From NCBI RefSeq assembly GCF_901000735.1, contig NC_081547.1, forward strand, positions 22,746,046-22,810,045: a stretch of DNA of 64,000 bases. Reading direction: 5' to 3'. Both the position numbers and the translations under genes were made by a program. This DNA comes from Corylus avellana (Eukaryota > Streptophyta > Magnoliopsida > Fagales > Betulaceae). Shown piece by piece: positions 49,121-59,505 of this stretch; the first letter of the stretch is position 1; each line of letters begins with the position of its first letter. Under the pieces are notes generated by a model, which searched no databases, was not told the origin of the DNA, and saw only the letters and a list, made by a program, of their open reading frames with translations.

Positions 49121-49598
49121 TTCCTTAATATTTTATAAAGGAGGCCAAAAGATTTTTGTAGGGCCAGTGATGTGGTCAGAAGGGAACAGTAGTGGGCGGT
49201 TTGACTTTGATTCGGTCGTAGGTGTCACTGTAGAGGACAGCAACTGCTACATATGTACCCATGTTATGTAGGGCCCAAGACATGTACGGACGGTTGAGAT
49301 TCGGTGATGTGGCTGCTGAGGGAGCTGGATGCACGGCTGAGAATTTGTACTGGAATGGGTGATCCGATTGGTTGCACCATGTCACCATTCAAGGTGGAAC
49401 GTATGCCACGTAAGCCACGCACTTTGATTGGAGCAAAGTAGTACAGGCTGTACAGCCGTGTGTGACTGTGTCGATCACACTCAGCATATTCTTTTGTCTT
49501 GATATGTGGGGCCCAAGACAGTTCGAGCAGGTGAAATTGGCATGGAATTTGGTTGATGTGTCTTGTGTATTATATTTTATTATAAAACTATTCTTCAC

Positions 49599-50647
49599 GG
49601 GAGCCCCTACTATGCGGTCATGCTGCAAAAGGGGTGTTTTGCAGCATCCACTCTTATGATGACACGTGGCCAAGCTCATTTTGGCAAAATGAAATTAAAA
49701 CAGCAAACCAAAACACAAACCGGCGCCAGCAAACCCACCCCCCACCGGCGACGAAGAGCATACAACCGGCCGGTAAACCAGCTTTCCAGCCAGAAAAATA
49801 GCATCGCCGGCCAGCTTTCTTTCTCCCAAAACCCTCTTTTCTTTCTCCCAAACCGAGCATAGCCGGCCGGAAAAAACCAGAAAAAAAAGCCTCTTTTCTT
49901 TCTTCCAAACCCTCTTTTCTTCTTTCCATTTCGTTCATCCAGAAAAAAACTAGAAAAAACGGCCGGCGAAAAAACAAAACAGAAAAAATCAGTAAAACCA
50001 GAAAAAACAAAACCCAAACTCCAAATCCCCTCTTCTTCCCAAACTCCAAACCCCAATCAACCGACCCAAGAGAGACCCAACAAAATCAACAAAAACAAAC
50101 TTCTGCAATCAGCTACATCAACAACTCAATCAGAAATTACAATCAACCCAATCAGAAATCCGATGAGACCCAGCGAAACCCAGCAAAATCCGGCGAAACT
50201 CAGCCTCAAAACTCGTGTCTAAACTCGTTTCTAATGCCTCTAAATCGTTTTTGGATTCAAAACTAAAACCTAGAGGGGAAGATTAACCCTTAGGAAATTT
50301 TATCACCCTAAAGGGCTCCACCGGAGAGGGCTACCGGCTGGAGAAAGGAGACCTGTGGGTCTGCAGACCCACGGCCAGCGTGACCCAGAGAAGAAAGAAG
50401 AAGAGGAAGTGGGAGAGAAAGAGAAGGGTCTGGCTGGCCGTGGCGCCAGCGTTTTAGCAGAGACCCACGGGGGTCTCTTTCTTTCTGCCTCTTCAACTCA
50501 ACTTTTTCTTGCTTTTGAGTTCAAAATCCAGTGCATTAAGTTGTAGATTATTTGTGTGCATTTTTTGTGCTTTAGGTGATGTGTCTTTGTGCTATTAGTT
50601 GCTGCAAAAGACCCATTTTGCAGATGGACCGCATAGGAGGTTTATTC
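49599..50647. mobile_element. Candidate Mutator-like element with GC-rich cargo
   Basis: The 9-bp repeat attcttcac flanks it (49590-49598, 50648-50656). Inverted ends include CTACTATGCGGTC and TGCTGCAAAAGGGGTGTTTT on the left, and on the right, inverted, CTCCTATGCGGTCC and CTGCAAAATGGGTCTTTTGC. The interior (49690-50520) is rich in CCGGC and Arg/Pro codons and unlike the AT-rich surroundings. No transposase frame is seen. The interior could be captured host gene sequence, but I cannot name a source. Confidence 0.72.
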
Positions 50648-50739
50648 ATTCTTCACATTTATTTATTATATTTTATTAGATATTAGGTTAATGTAACGAT
50701 GGTTCAAAACTTTTTGATTAATCAGAAACATAAAAGTTT

Positions 50740-51027
50740 GGAGTAATTTACCTTACGAAGTTACGTACTTTTTGTAAACACTTCTTAATATTCAAAATCG
50801 TTCACTTTGGTGTATCAAACTTTAATTTTCTTTCACTTTTTTCATTTCGTTAAAATTTTTTTGTTAAATCCTAACAGAAATATGTGAAATTACTAAAATA
50901 CTTTTATTGAAATTACTCATTCCACCATTTAATTTAAGTGCAATATGTAATAGAAGGAAAAAAATGGAAGGAAATCAAAGTTCAATACACCAAAATGAGA
51001 AACTTTGAACAATGAAAAAATTACCCC
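50740..51027. mobile_element. Mutator-type MITE (family A)
   Basis: The 9-bp repeat taaaagttt flanks it (50731-50739, 51028-51036). The ends are GGAGTAATTTACCTTAC on the left and GGGGTAATTTTTTCATTG from the right. Contains the inverted pair TTTGGTGTATCAAACTTT and AAGTTCAATACACCAAAA. Confidence 0.82.
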
Positions 51028-51197
51028 TAAAAGTTTTGAACTATCATGTTTATTAATGATTTGATCAATTAAAAAAACGCTCTCTAGGTTTTCTGTCGAA
51101 ACTTAGAGGAGGTGAAAACTATCTTCAGATCTGAGAAGATTGTGAAGGCATCAATCTGCGAACAGCAATTTCAAAATTCTAATTCATCTGTTGAAAC

Positions 51198-52724
51198 ATG
51201 GGGAGCACCACGGAGGAATTATCAAAGATGTGGAACAAGCTACGCTTATCGGAGGAAGAAGAAAGTGATGTGGTGGTGCAAGAAGACGTGTTGGAAGAAG
51301 GAGTGAACAGGGGCTCTAATTGCTTGGTGGGGCGGTTGATTGTGGACCGAGTTATAGCGAAAAGCACTGTTAGGGGTATGCTGATGAGAAGATGGAGACC
51401 AACAGGGGAGCTATCTTTCAAAGTAATGGGAGAGAATCTATTCCTTCTGGATTTTGAGAACCCTGGGGACAAATTCTTGGTGCTTGAAGGCCGGCCTTGG
51501 GTTGTTGATGGGATTCTATTCGCCATTGAAGATTTCGATGGAATTTCCACACCGGCCAGTATTGATTTTGAGAATGTTGCCTTTTGGGTCCGGATGTACA
51601 ACTTGCCGCTAGCCTGTATGAGTAGAGTTGTGGGTCAAAAACTGGGAGCAACCGTTGGAGAAGTGGTGGAAGTTGACACCAATGATGATGGTATGGGTTG
51701 GGGAGAATTTTTGAGGGTAAGAATCAAAGTTAATGTGTCAAAACCCCTCGCCAAGGGACGCACGTTGAAAGTAAGGGGACAGGCAATTTGGATTGCTTTC
51801 CAGTATGAAAGAATCCCTCGTTTTTGCTTCAGCTGTGGTGTTATTTCCCATGGTCGTAGCGGCTGCCAGGAAGGAGCAAGAAAAATAATGCATGGGGACG
51901 AGTTTGAAATGCAATTTGGGCCGTGGTTGAGAGCTGGATCACCAAGCCGTCGACAGGAGAGGGGCTGGGGGCGTACGGGGGGTGAGTCCTCGGGGACTGA
52001 ATCTCCATCCCTATGGAGGAGCGAAGGCCAGGGCAGGGAGGCGCGTGAGGTCAAACCGGGAAACAGAGGAAAATCAGGAGGCGAATCTCAAAGCGAAACG
52101 GACGGTACTTCCGTCGGTTACGCTTCCAATCTTAAAGGAGATATCCCTAAGAGTCAGGTTTTTCCTTCCGGGGAGAATATGGCTTTAAACGGAAATTACG
52201 CTAAGGAAGGAGTGGGAGCCGTTTTTGGAAATTATGTCTCCTCTAGAAGGCAAGGTGGCGATGCAGGTTTTAAACTGAAAGATTCTTGCATGAGTGGGTC
52301 ACAGGAGGTAAATGAGGAAATTATATGGGGGTTTAATGCTTCCCCTAACATGCAGGAACGTGAGGTGGCAGGTCCCTCTTTGGACATGCAAGAAGGGTTA
52401 CGTGGAAACAAAGAGGGGAATAACACTATACATGGCACGTGTAAAGTGAATGAAAATTTCGTGCAAGCTGTCCAAGGGGAGAAGTCACGAGAACAGAAGA
52501 AAAAATCTGTCACCTCTTGGAAAAAGAGGGCCAGGATCGGGTCTGGGGAAAAAAAGGAAGGGGTCGGAATTCTCAGTATTACTGGAGTGCGAAAGGCGGC
52601 ATCACTAGCGAATGCCACTGAAAGCCCCTCAAGTCAGAAAAAAGGAAAGTGGAATGAAGATGGAAGGGAGTCAAGGGCGATGGATGAGGCGGTGGCTGAG
52701 GAACAGCCCCGCCAGTCTCAATGA
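51198..52724 (+). CDS. LINE ORF1 protein (DUF4283 and CCHC zinc knuckle)
   Basis: 508-aa RNA-binding protein of an L1-type plant LINE, presumed to coat the element RNA. Residues about 35-185 fit the DUF4283 domain (ENLFLLDFENPGD, GRPWVVDG, FWVRMYNLPL). A CCHC knuckle CFSCGVISHGRSGC lies at about 210-223. The C-terminal half is Gly/Ser/Glu-rich and of low complexity. The frame is uninterrupted. The stop overlaps the ORF2 start (ATGA at 52721-52724), suggesting coupled translation. Confidence 0.9.
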   Translation: MGSTTEELSKMWNKLRLSEEEESDVVVQEDVLEEGVNRGSNCLVGRLIVDRVIAKSTVRGMLMRRWRPTGELSFKVMGENLFLLDFENPGDKFLVLEGRPWVVDGILFAIEDFDGISTPASIDFENVAFWVRMYNLPLACMSRVVGQKLGATVGEVVEVDTNDDGMGWGEFLRVRIKVNVSKPLAKGRTLKVRGQAIWIAFQYERIPRFCFSCGVISHGRSGCQEGARKIMHGDEFEMQFGPWLRAGSPSRRQERGWGRTGGESSGTESPSLWRSEGQGREAREVKPGNRGKSGGESQSETDGTSVGYASNLKGDIPKSQVFPSGENMALNGNYAKEGVGAVFGNYVSSRRQGGDAGFKLKDSCMSGSQEVNEEIIWGFNASPNMQEREVAGPSLDMQEGLRGNKEGNNTIHGTCKVNENFVQAVQGEKSREQKKKSVTSWKKRARIGSGEKKEGVGILSITGVRKAASLANATESPSSQKKGKWNEDGRESRAMDEAVAEEQPRQSQ

Positions 52725-55700
52725 AACTTTTGAGTTGGAACTGCCGGGGGCTTGGGAACCTCCGGACAGTTCGAGACCTTTGCTGGTTGGTGAAGGAAAA
52801 GCGACCCAGCTTGGTTTTCGTTATGGAAACCAAACTGCTTGCTCATCGTATGGAGTTTATACGTATTAAAACTGGGTTTAGCAGTATGTTCGTGGTAGAA
52901 TGCATTGGTCGTAGTGGAGGTCTGGCATTATTTTGGAATAAGGAGGTGTCGGTGGAAATAAAAAATTACAGCCAAAGACATATCAACGCTGAAGTGTGTC
53001 TGGATTCAAATGAACATGTGTGGAAGTTAACAGGCTTTTACGGTAATCCTGAACCAGGAAAAAGGAAAGAATCATGGAGTTTGCTTCGTCATCTAAGCAC
53101 TCTCAATCCTCTAGCTTGGCTGTGCGTCGGGGATTATAACGAGATCACAGAGGACTCAGAAAAGTGCGGGGTGGCTCTCAAACCAAGATGGCAAATGGCA
53201 AATTTTAACAACACCTTGGATGATTGCTGCTTACAGGATTTGGGCTTTTCAGGAGCTAAGTTTACTTGGTGTAATTATCGGGAAGGTGAAAATTTTATCC
53301 AAGAACGCCTGGACAGAGCATTGGCCAATCCGGAATGGAGCAGACTTTTTCCAGTGCACCGGGTAGAGGTGTTGGCTGCCCGGTGCTCTGATCATTCTCC
53401 TCTGCTGATCTCTTTCAATCCTCAGGGACAGAATTTCAGAAGGCCAAATAGGGGCTTCAGGTACGAAGCTTCTTGGAACAAAAATGTCAACATCAGGGGT
53501 GTAATAAAGCAAGCATGGAGGAAGAAAAGTCAGCATGAAGACAAGTGGATGAGGGTGAAGTCAAATATCACACAATGCCAAAGAAGCCTTTTACGATGGC
53601 AGAGAATTAATAGGGACCCTATTGATGGGCTGATTTCAAATAAGTCTACCGAAATCCAAGAGCTTCAGAAACAGGAAGGCCCCTGGAATCAGACTGCTAT
53701 TCGGACTCTACAGACAAAGGTTGATGAACTTTTAAGACAAGATGATATGAAATGGCGTCAAAGGGCAAAGGAACACTGGTTAAAGATGGGGGATAGGAAC
53801 TCAAAATTTTTCCACGCTTGCGCTTCACAGAGGAGACGGGGAAATTTTATTATGAATATTTGGGATGAGGAGGGGAACAATCTTCAGACTCCAGATGCGA
53901 TTGAGGAGGGTTTTGTTCGATACTTCAAGAAAATTTTTTCGTCATCTTCACCCTCTGGCGTGGGGACCTGCTTGCAGCATATTTCCTGCAGAGTGACGCA
54001 AGAGATGAACCAGAAACTACTGCAAGAATTCATTTCAGAGGAGGTTCACTTGGCATTGCAACAAATGGCTCCTCTTAAATCCCCAAGGCCGGATGGCCTG
54101 CCTGCCTGCTTCTATCAGGAAAACTGGGAGACTGTTGGGGAAGAGGTATGCGCTGCTGCGTTGAAGTTTTTTAATTATGGAATTTTTGATGATTCAGTGA
54201 ATAACACACACATTGTTTTGATTCCAAAAAAAAGTAATCCTTCAAAGGTGACTGATTTTCGCCCCATAAGTCTTTGCAATGTGCTGTACAAAATTGTGGC
54301 AAAGGTTTTAGCAAATCGATTAAAGTTGATACTCCCTACAATTATATCCCCAAATCAAAGCGCCTTCATCCCAGGGCGCTTAATTTTGGATAACACTTTG
54401 GCCGCTTATGAAACATTACACACGATGCACTCTCGTATGTGGGGGAAGGTGGGCTATATGGCTATTAAGCTTGATATGAGTAAGGCATACGATAGGGTCG
54501 AATGGTGTTTTCTTGAAAATGTTATGATAAAAATGGGATTTGATAGGCGATGGGTCAATCTTATTATGTCATGTATCACTTCTGTTCGCTATGCCATCAT
54601 TGTCAATGGAAATCCTGTCGGGGATATTCGGCCGACTAGGGGAATTAGGCAAGGGGATCCCCTATCTCCTTACCTATTTCTCCTTAGTGCCGAAGTGTTG
54701 AGTTCCCAGCTCCATCATGCAGCTTCGGAGGGCATTCTCACCGGAGTCCCTACTTCAGTGAGGGGCCCTCGTTTGAATCATTTGTTTTTTGCCGATGACA
54801 GCTTACTTTTTTGCAAGGCTACAGAAGCAGATTGGCGGAAGGTGTCTGAAATTCTGGATTGTTATGAAGGGGGGTCAGGCCAAAGACTCAATAAGGAGAA
54901 AACATCTCTTTTTTTCAGCCGCAACACAGAGCCAGAAATTAAGGAGCGGATCATACAATTGGCTGGGGTACCGGTTTCTCAAAGGTTTGACACTTACTTG
55001 GGACTACCTGCGCTTGTTGGTAAATCTCGTATTCGGGAATTCCAAGGGATTAAAGACCGAGTTCGCAGAAGGGTGTCTGACTGGAAGAACAAGTTTCTCT
55101 CCCAAGCGGGAAAGGAGGTTCTCATAAAAGCGGTGGTCCAAGCAATCCCTACCTATAGCATGAGCATGTTTCTCCTTCCAAAGGAGTTGTGCAAGGAGCT
55201 CAACTTGATGATGCAGAAGTTTTGGTGGGGACATAAGGAGAATGACAAGAAGATCCGGTGGATGAGTTGGGAGAAAATGGGCCTTTCGAAATCCCTTGGC
55301 GGAATGGGTTTCCGCGATCTTATCTCTTTTAATAAGGCTCTATTGGCAAAACAGTGTTGGCGGTTATCCCAATCCTCGGATAGTTTAGTCGGAAAAATTA
55401 TTAAAGGAAAATACTATCATCAAGGGACTTTTTTAGAAGCCAATCTGGGTAGTAGGCCTTCTTTTGCGTGGAGAAGCATCATGGCGGCTAGAGATCTATT
55501 TATGGATGGGGTATTGTGGCGCATTGGTGACGGAAAATCTGTGGGCATTTGGAAGGATAGGTGGATCCCAAAGCCAATCACCTATCGCATCCAAACACCT
55601 TGTAGGGGTCTCAATGAGGAGGCTACTGTAAATGAGCTTTTTGATCCTATGGTGGGTGGCTGGAACAAGGCCCTTATCAAGGAAATTTTTGAGGATGAAG

Positions 55701-56389
55701 AAGCTGAGATCATCTGCAATATCCCTATGAGTAGGTATGGGAGGCCGGATAAGTTGATTTGGAGAGCTACTCCCACTGGGATTTTTACAGTTAGGAGTGC
55801 ATACCATTTGGAGATGGAGAGAAAAATGATGCAATCTGGGATGAGTTCCACTCAATCAGGGTGCTCACAAGTGTGGAAAGCATTATGGAGTTTGCAAATT
55901 CCAAATTCCTCAAAAGTTTTCTTGTGGAGGGCATGCAAAAATATACTCCCTACTAAGGATAATTTATTGAGGAGGGGGGTAGTGAACGAAGACATCTGCA
56001 TTTTTTGTGGTAGGGAGAGAGAAACAGCTGTGCACATTCTTTGGGATTGCCCCTCTGCCGCGGATGTGTGGGGATTCTGCCAAGGGAAGCTCCAAAAATG
56101 CTCCTATCGTGGGTCCTGCGTATTGGACATTTTTGAGTTTCTAGTCAACCAGTACAGCAGGGATGAGGTGTGCCTTTTTGCTATTTTATCAAAAAAGATA
56201 TGGGCTAGAAGAAACTCTGTGGTCCATGGAGGCGATTTTTTGCATCCAACTAAGTTGGTCCAAGAAGGTGAGAATCTCCTACTTCAATTCAAGGACTCAT
56301 TGGGCCAGCAAGGGAGTCATCTGGATGGGGCTTGCGAAAACAGAGAGCGATGGGTACCACCTCCTGAAGGAAAGTTCAAAGCTAATTAG
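52721..56389 (+). CDS. LINE ORF2 protein: endonuclease and reverse transcriptase
   Basis: 1222-aa polyprotein that nicks target DNA and primes reverse transcription. N-terminal APE-type endonuclease (residues 1-225: SWNCRG, GDYNEI, SDHSPLL). Reverse transcriptase about 490-765 with FRPISLCN, KLDMSKAYDRVEW, RQGDPLSPYLF and the catalytic FADD near 689. A zinc-binding zf-RVT region is about 1040-1130 (CIFCGRERETAVHILWDC). The only expected domain not included is RNase H, cut off by TAG at 56387-56389; the same frame continues to 56845. One catalytic-loop neighbour reads SPRPDGLP where SPGPDG is usual. Confidence 0.92.
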   Translation: MKLLSWNCRGLGNLRTVRDLCWLVKEKRPSLVFVMETKLLAHRMEFIRIKTGFSSMFVVECIGRSGGLALFWNKEVSVEIKNYSQRHINAEVCLDSNEHVWKLTGFYGNPEPGKRKESWSLLRHLSTLNPLAWLCVGDYNEITEDSEKCGVALKPRWQMANFNNTLDDCCLQDLGFSGAKFTWCNYREGENFIQERLDRALANPEWSRLFPVHRVEVLAARCSDHSPLLISFNPQGQNFRRPNRGFRYEASWNKNVNIRGVIKQAWRKKSQHEDKWMRVKSNITQCQRSLLRWQRINRDPIDGLISNKSTEIQELQKQEGPWNQTAIRTLQTKVDELLRQDDMKWRQRAKEHWLKMGDRNSKFFHACASQRRRGNFIMNIWDEEGNNLQTPDAIEEGFVRYFKKIFSSSSPSGVGTCLQHISCRVTQEMNQKLLQEFISEEVHLALQQMAPLKSPRPDGLPACFYQENWETVGEEVCAAALKFFNYGIFDDSVNNTHIVLIPKKSNPSKVTDFRPISLCNVLYKIVAKVLANRLKLILPTIISPNQSAFIPGRLILDNTLAAYETLHTMHSRMWGKVGYMAIKLDMSKAYDRVEWCFLENVMIKMGFDRRWVNLIMSCITSVRYAIIVNGNPVGDIRPTRGIRQGDPLSPYLFLLSAEVLSSQLHHAASEGILTGVPTSVRGPRLNHLFFADDSLLFCKATEADWRKVSEILDCYEGGSGQRLNKEKTSLFFSRNTEPEIKERIIQLAGVPVSQRFDTYLGLPALVGKSRIREFQGIKDRVRRRVSDWKNKFLSQAGKEVLIKAVVQAIPTYSMSMFLLPKELCKELNLMMQKFWWGHKENDKKIRWMSWEKMGLSKSLGGMGFRDLISFNKALLAKQCWRLSQSSDSLVGKIIKGKYYHQGTFLEANLGSRPSFAWRSIMAARDLFMDGVLWRIGDGKSVGIWKDRWIPKPITYRIQTPCRGLNEEATVNELFDPMVGGWNKALIKEIFEDEEAEIICNIPMSRYGRPDKLIWRATPTGIFTVRSAYHLEMERKMMQSGMSSTQSGCSQVWKALWSLQIPNSSKVFLWRACKNILPTKDNLLRRGVVNEDICIFCGRERETAVHILWDCPSAADVWGFCQGKLQKCSYRGSCVLDIFEFLVNQYSRDEVCLFAILSKKIWARRNSVVHGGDFLHPTKLVQEGENLLLQFKDSLGQQGSHLDGACENRERWVPPPEGKFKAN

Positions 56390-56845
56390 GATGTCTCCTT
56401 TGATTCTAAGCATAAAAGGATGGGGGTTGGCGTCATTGTGAGGGACCACGATGGAATGGTTAATGCAGCAAAATGTGAACCGGTATAGATGCTCCAAGAA
56501 CCTACTACTGGGGAAGCTTGGGGGGCTCTACGGGCAGCATAATTTTGCTATGAGATGGGCTTCCATGATATCATTCTTGAAGGGGATTCCTTAAATGTAG
56601 TGAAAGCTATTGGGGATTTAGAGGCTAGCTGGAGGCCCTTTGGACAGATTCTAGAAGACATCAAGTTAGTTTTGGGTTATCTTAGAAATTGGCAGATTTG
56701 TCATGTGAAGAGAGATGCCAACCAAGCTGCTCATGGATTAGCAAAAGAAGCAACGTCATCCTTGATTGAGCAGAATTGGATAGAGGAAATCCCAACTTGT
56801 ATTTCTGACATTGTAACCTTAGAGCTTCGGGCTCTTCTTTCTTAA
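56390..56845 (+). pseudogene. RNase H domain of LINE ORF2, read past stops
   Basis: In the same frame as ORF2, with stops at 56387 (TAG), 56486 (TAG) and 56540 (TAA). Motifs of the plant LINE RNase H-like domain are visible: GVGVIVRDHDG, then EGDSLNVVKAI and HVKRDANQAAHGLAKEA, ending at TAA 56843-56845. The first stop is most simply a TGG to TAG change. All upstream domains are open, so damage is concentrated here. Confidence 0.85.
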
Positions 56846-56937
56846 AGTGTTTTGTCCACTCTGACTCTATGATTTTCTTGAGTCATAGTAATAAAGCTTT
56901 GATCGATTTTTCTCAAAAAAAAAAAAAAAAAAAAAAA

Positions 56938-57400
56938 TTTGAACTATCAACTATATCATTATAACAATTAATATAATATTGTTAGCTTTATAATTTCATA
57001 AAATTCTCTCTTTTACAGATTTGAGTCAAATTTTAGGATGTTGCTATTTTTGTATAGCCAATTTTCCATGACAAATGTGTACATATAAAAATCAAATATA
57101 AAATAATCAAGAAATTCGATATTCGTGGAACACTCTAATGCTTCCTAAGTTAATATTAGAAAAAGTCTCCAAGGGGTAGCTTAATTGGCTGTGGACCACG
57201 TCTAATGAAGCGGAAGTCACTAGTTCGAATCCCCATCTCCCTTCCAGTATATGGAAATGTAAAAAAAAAAAAGTTAATATTAGAAAAAGATGGCCTAAAA
57301 CTTTTTGATGCTCCCAAAAGTTAATGAAAATTAAAACAATCAAACTTTAAAGAAAATAAAGTAATAATATATTTCTTTTAGTATTTTCACTTATAAAATT
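56938..57400. repeat. Duplicated flank X1 (partner of 62050-62740)
   Basis: Matches 62270-62740 in order: ttgttagctttataatt, tagccaattttccatga, catataaaaatcaaatataa, ggaacactc and cctaagttaatatta. The bases just left of the LINE (51030-51066) match 62055-62095. The LINE and a SINE are extra in this copy; another SINE and a MITE are extra in the other. Confidence 0.8.
57166..57270 (+). mobile_element. tRNA-derived SINE with 19-bp TSD and known empty site
   Basis: Flanked by aagttaatattagaaaaag on both sides (57147-57165, 57271-57289). Box-A-like GTAGCTTAATTGGCTGTGG, box-B-like GTTCGAATCCCC, poly(A) end. The related flank at 62614-62632 lacks it. Confidence 0.92.
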
Positions 57401-57710
57401 AATACCTTTATTCTTGTGGCCACCATGCTCGTGCAATGCACAAGGCACCAAATCTTGGTAATTAATTCAAAAAAAAAACAGTCTGATGATCACTTGCTTG
57501 GCCGATTCAAAGCATAAATAATTATAATGATGAGTAAGAATAATTCTAAATATTTAACTCCCATTTTAAGATGTGTTAGTACTACTTATCAGTTCTTGAA
57601 TTTTTTTTGTATTTTTAAATAAAGGTTTATCTAATAATTGATAGGCACTGTCACATCAGCCTAGTGAATTGAAAGAGTGATGAGAATTAAGTATATAGCA
57701 TTCCTAGATG

Positions 57711-57832
57711 AGTAATGCTAGAAATCACATTATTATCCAACAATTATCTCACGATACTAAGGCGGCAGTTTCAACGAATCCTTTGATGATAGATAATTGT
57801 CGAATAAAAATATGGTTTTTAACATTACACCA
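57711..57832. mobile_element. Small MITE (family D)
   Basis: Inverted ends: GAGTAATGCTAGAAATCACA with ATTATCCAACAATTATC on the left, and GTGTAATGTTAAAAACCATA with TATTCGACAATTATC from the right. About 120 bp. Confidence 0.75.
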
Positions 57833-58342
57833 CATATGATTGAGTACCCAAAACACTCTTACCCACCATGAATGTCTAAACTATATTATAAGACAAATTC
57901 TTAATTCAAACAAAAGTATGAAAACAATGTTTACTCCATCAGACACTACAAAGCAAGAATATCCATAGAGATAATATAACTCTAAACAACAAACATCCCC
58001 ACTACACTCCAAACATTATTCTAAACAACAATATAATCAACAAAGACATTTTCTTATGTCTGCAGCTATTGATGTTATTCTGCATCATTACATGCAAATA
58101 TTCTTCCAACAAGTAGTGATGACACAATAGCCTTGAGAGTATAAAGAAGACATCCTAAATTTTAAATTGGTGTGCAAGATAATTTTCAAATATGAATATT
58201 CATACACGTTTCTTGGTGTATATATATATATATATATAATTGGTCTATTGATGGAAACTACATAATGGAATTGCATGCTCAATGAGTCTGACCCTATCAA
58301 AATAGAGGGCTGACAAATATTCCAAGCAAGTGACAAATCTTA

Positions 58343-58822
58343 GGAGAAATTTTACTTTAGACCCTAAAATTATCACGCAATTTGACATACCTCCGAACTT
58401 TCAAACCTCTCAATTTGCACCCCTGAACTTTCAATTGCAATCAATTTGCATTCCCTCCATCAATTTTTGCCATGAAAACCTCTAAACAGACAAAATTATC
58501 CTTCAAATTTATTTTTATTAAAAAAAAATTGAAAAAAAAAGAGGGTCACAAGGTGGCCCAACAGTGGGTCACCTTGGGATTTTTTTTTTAATAATATATA
58601 TATTTTTTTTAAAAAAAATAATTTGAAATTAAGGGTAAATTTGAAATTTTATAAAAAAAAGTCAAGGGTATAAACGTTATTGTATTACTTTTAACATTTA
58701 AAATTTGACGGAGGGTTCAAAGTGATTGCAATTGAAAGTTCAAGGGTTCAAATTGAGATGTTTCAAAGTTCGGAGTATGTCAAATGGCGTGGTAGTTTAA
58801 GGGTCTAAAATGAAGTTTTCCC
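58343..58822. mobile_element. Mutator-type MITE (family A)
   Basis: Flanked by caaatctta and aaaatctta (58334-58342, 58823-58831; one mismatch). Inverted ends GGAGAAATTTTACTTTAGAC and GGGAAAACTTCATTTTAGAC. The centre has a short GGTGGCCCA/TGGGTCACC insert. Confidence 0.78.
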
Positions 58823-59033
58823 AAAATCTTAATACTTTTCTCCAAGCCATCATTATAAATAGTTATTCATTCAAATCTAAACTTTTAGCGTAGAAATTAA
58901 GTTATTGTATGGAAAAATTAATTGAAAAATAAGTCGTACGTCTATATTTTTAACATCTCTAATATATATTTACACCATAAAAACTTTGCATTAAAATATA
59001 GGACACAAAATTTCAAGAGAGAGCAAAGAGCTA

Positions 59034-59170
59034 TGGATGAAAATTGTACGAAGAAGCTTGTAGTGGTAATAATATATTGATTATATTTATATCCTTGTAC
59101 TAGTTCAAGTGCAAGTTTATGACAATTTTTCTCCCTCTCTTCATCCTTGTCCTCTTCTTCCTCTAATGGA
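59034..59170 (+). pseudogene. Broken copy of the small secreted-protein gene
   Basis: Matches 61388-61590 from the ATG on (atggatgaaaattgtacgaa against atggatggaaattatatgaa; gaagcttgtag shared). The frame hits TGA after 15 codons, and the Ser/Pro-coding part is shortened. Flanking matches extend on both sides (about 58960-59240 against 61330-61640), so both come from a local duplication. Confidence 0.7.
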
Positions 59171-59388
59171 GATGGCATTCTAAAATAAAATTAAGAGAGA
59201 TATGCACCACAAAGTGTGTTGCCATATATAAATTTGTGGGTTTAACACTGTGAATCTGTGATGTCCCATATCGTTAAAAATAGTTTTTTTTTTTTTTTTT
59301 CCTACGTACTCTATATGGAAAAATGACCAAAACACTTTGTTGGCATTTATTAAACGTCAGTAATTTATATTAAGTCCCAAAGGGTAGG

Positions 59389-59505
59389 TCCCAAGGTGTA
59401 GTTTAATCGGCTGGGACCACACCTTATGAAACGGAGGTCACTAGCTCAAATTCCCTCTCCCCCCTCTTGTGTAGACATGTAAAAAAAAACAAAAAAAAAA
59501 AACAA
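59389..59505 (+). mobile_element. tRNA-derived SINE with 17-bp TSD
   Basis: Flanked by aagtcccaaagggtagg on both sides (59372-59388, 59506-59522). Contains GTAGTTTAATCGGCTGGG and an A-rich tail. Box B is mutated (CTCAAATTCC). Confidence 0.9.

Larger units (their letters stand above)
47680..49589. other. Intergenic region upstream of NRAMP1
   Basis: AT-rich, with an AT microsatellite (47941-47970), a CT run at 48056-48072, two small MITEs (48668-48857, 48985-49120) and otherwise nothing recognisable. No supported coding frame. Confidence 0.5.
51070..56937 (+). mobile_element. Nearly full-length L1-type LINE
   Basis: Starts about ctctctaggttttctgtcga, has ORF1 and ORF2 in the order usual for plant L1 elements, a short 3' UTR and a poly(A) tract at 56917-56937. 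Its 3' UTR (gagtcatagtaataaagctt) differs from the tail of the LINE copies in PDS5, so it is a separate family. A clean target duplication was not found: the right flank tttgaactatca has a near match at 51034-51044, but that match belongs to the repeated flank (see 62050-62740). The element may have inserted with a target deletion. Confidence 0.88.

Noticed and set aside
49654..50056. Two long minus-strand frames rich in Phe, Gly and Lys
   Set aside because: They are antisense by-products of a CT/AG-biased GC-rich stretch inside a transposable element; composition is low complexity.
51034..51044. tgaactatca as the 5' target duplication of the full-length LINE
   Set aside because: The surrounding bases, including the downstream catgttta, also occur at 62058 in the empty paralogous flank, so this is flank sequence and not the element edge.
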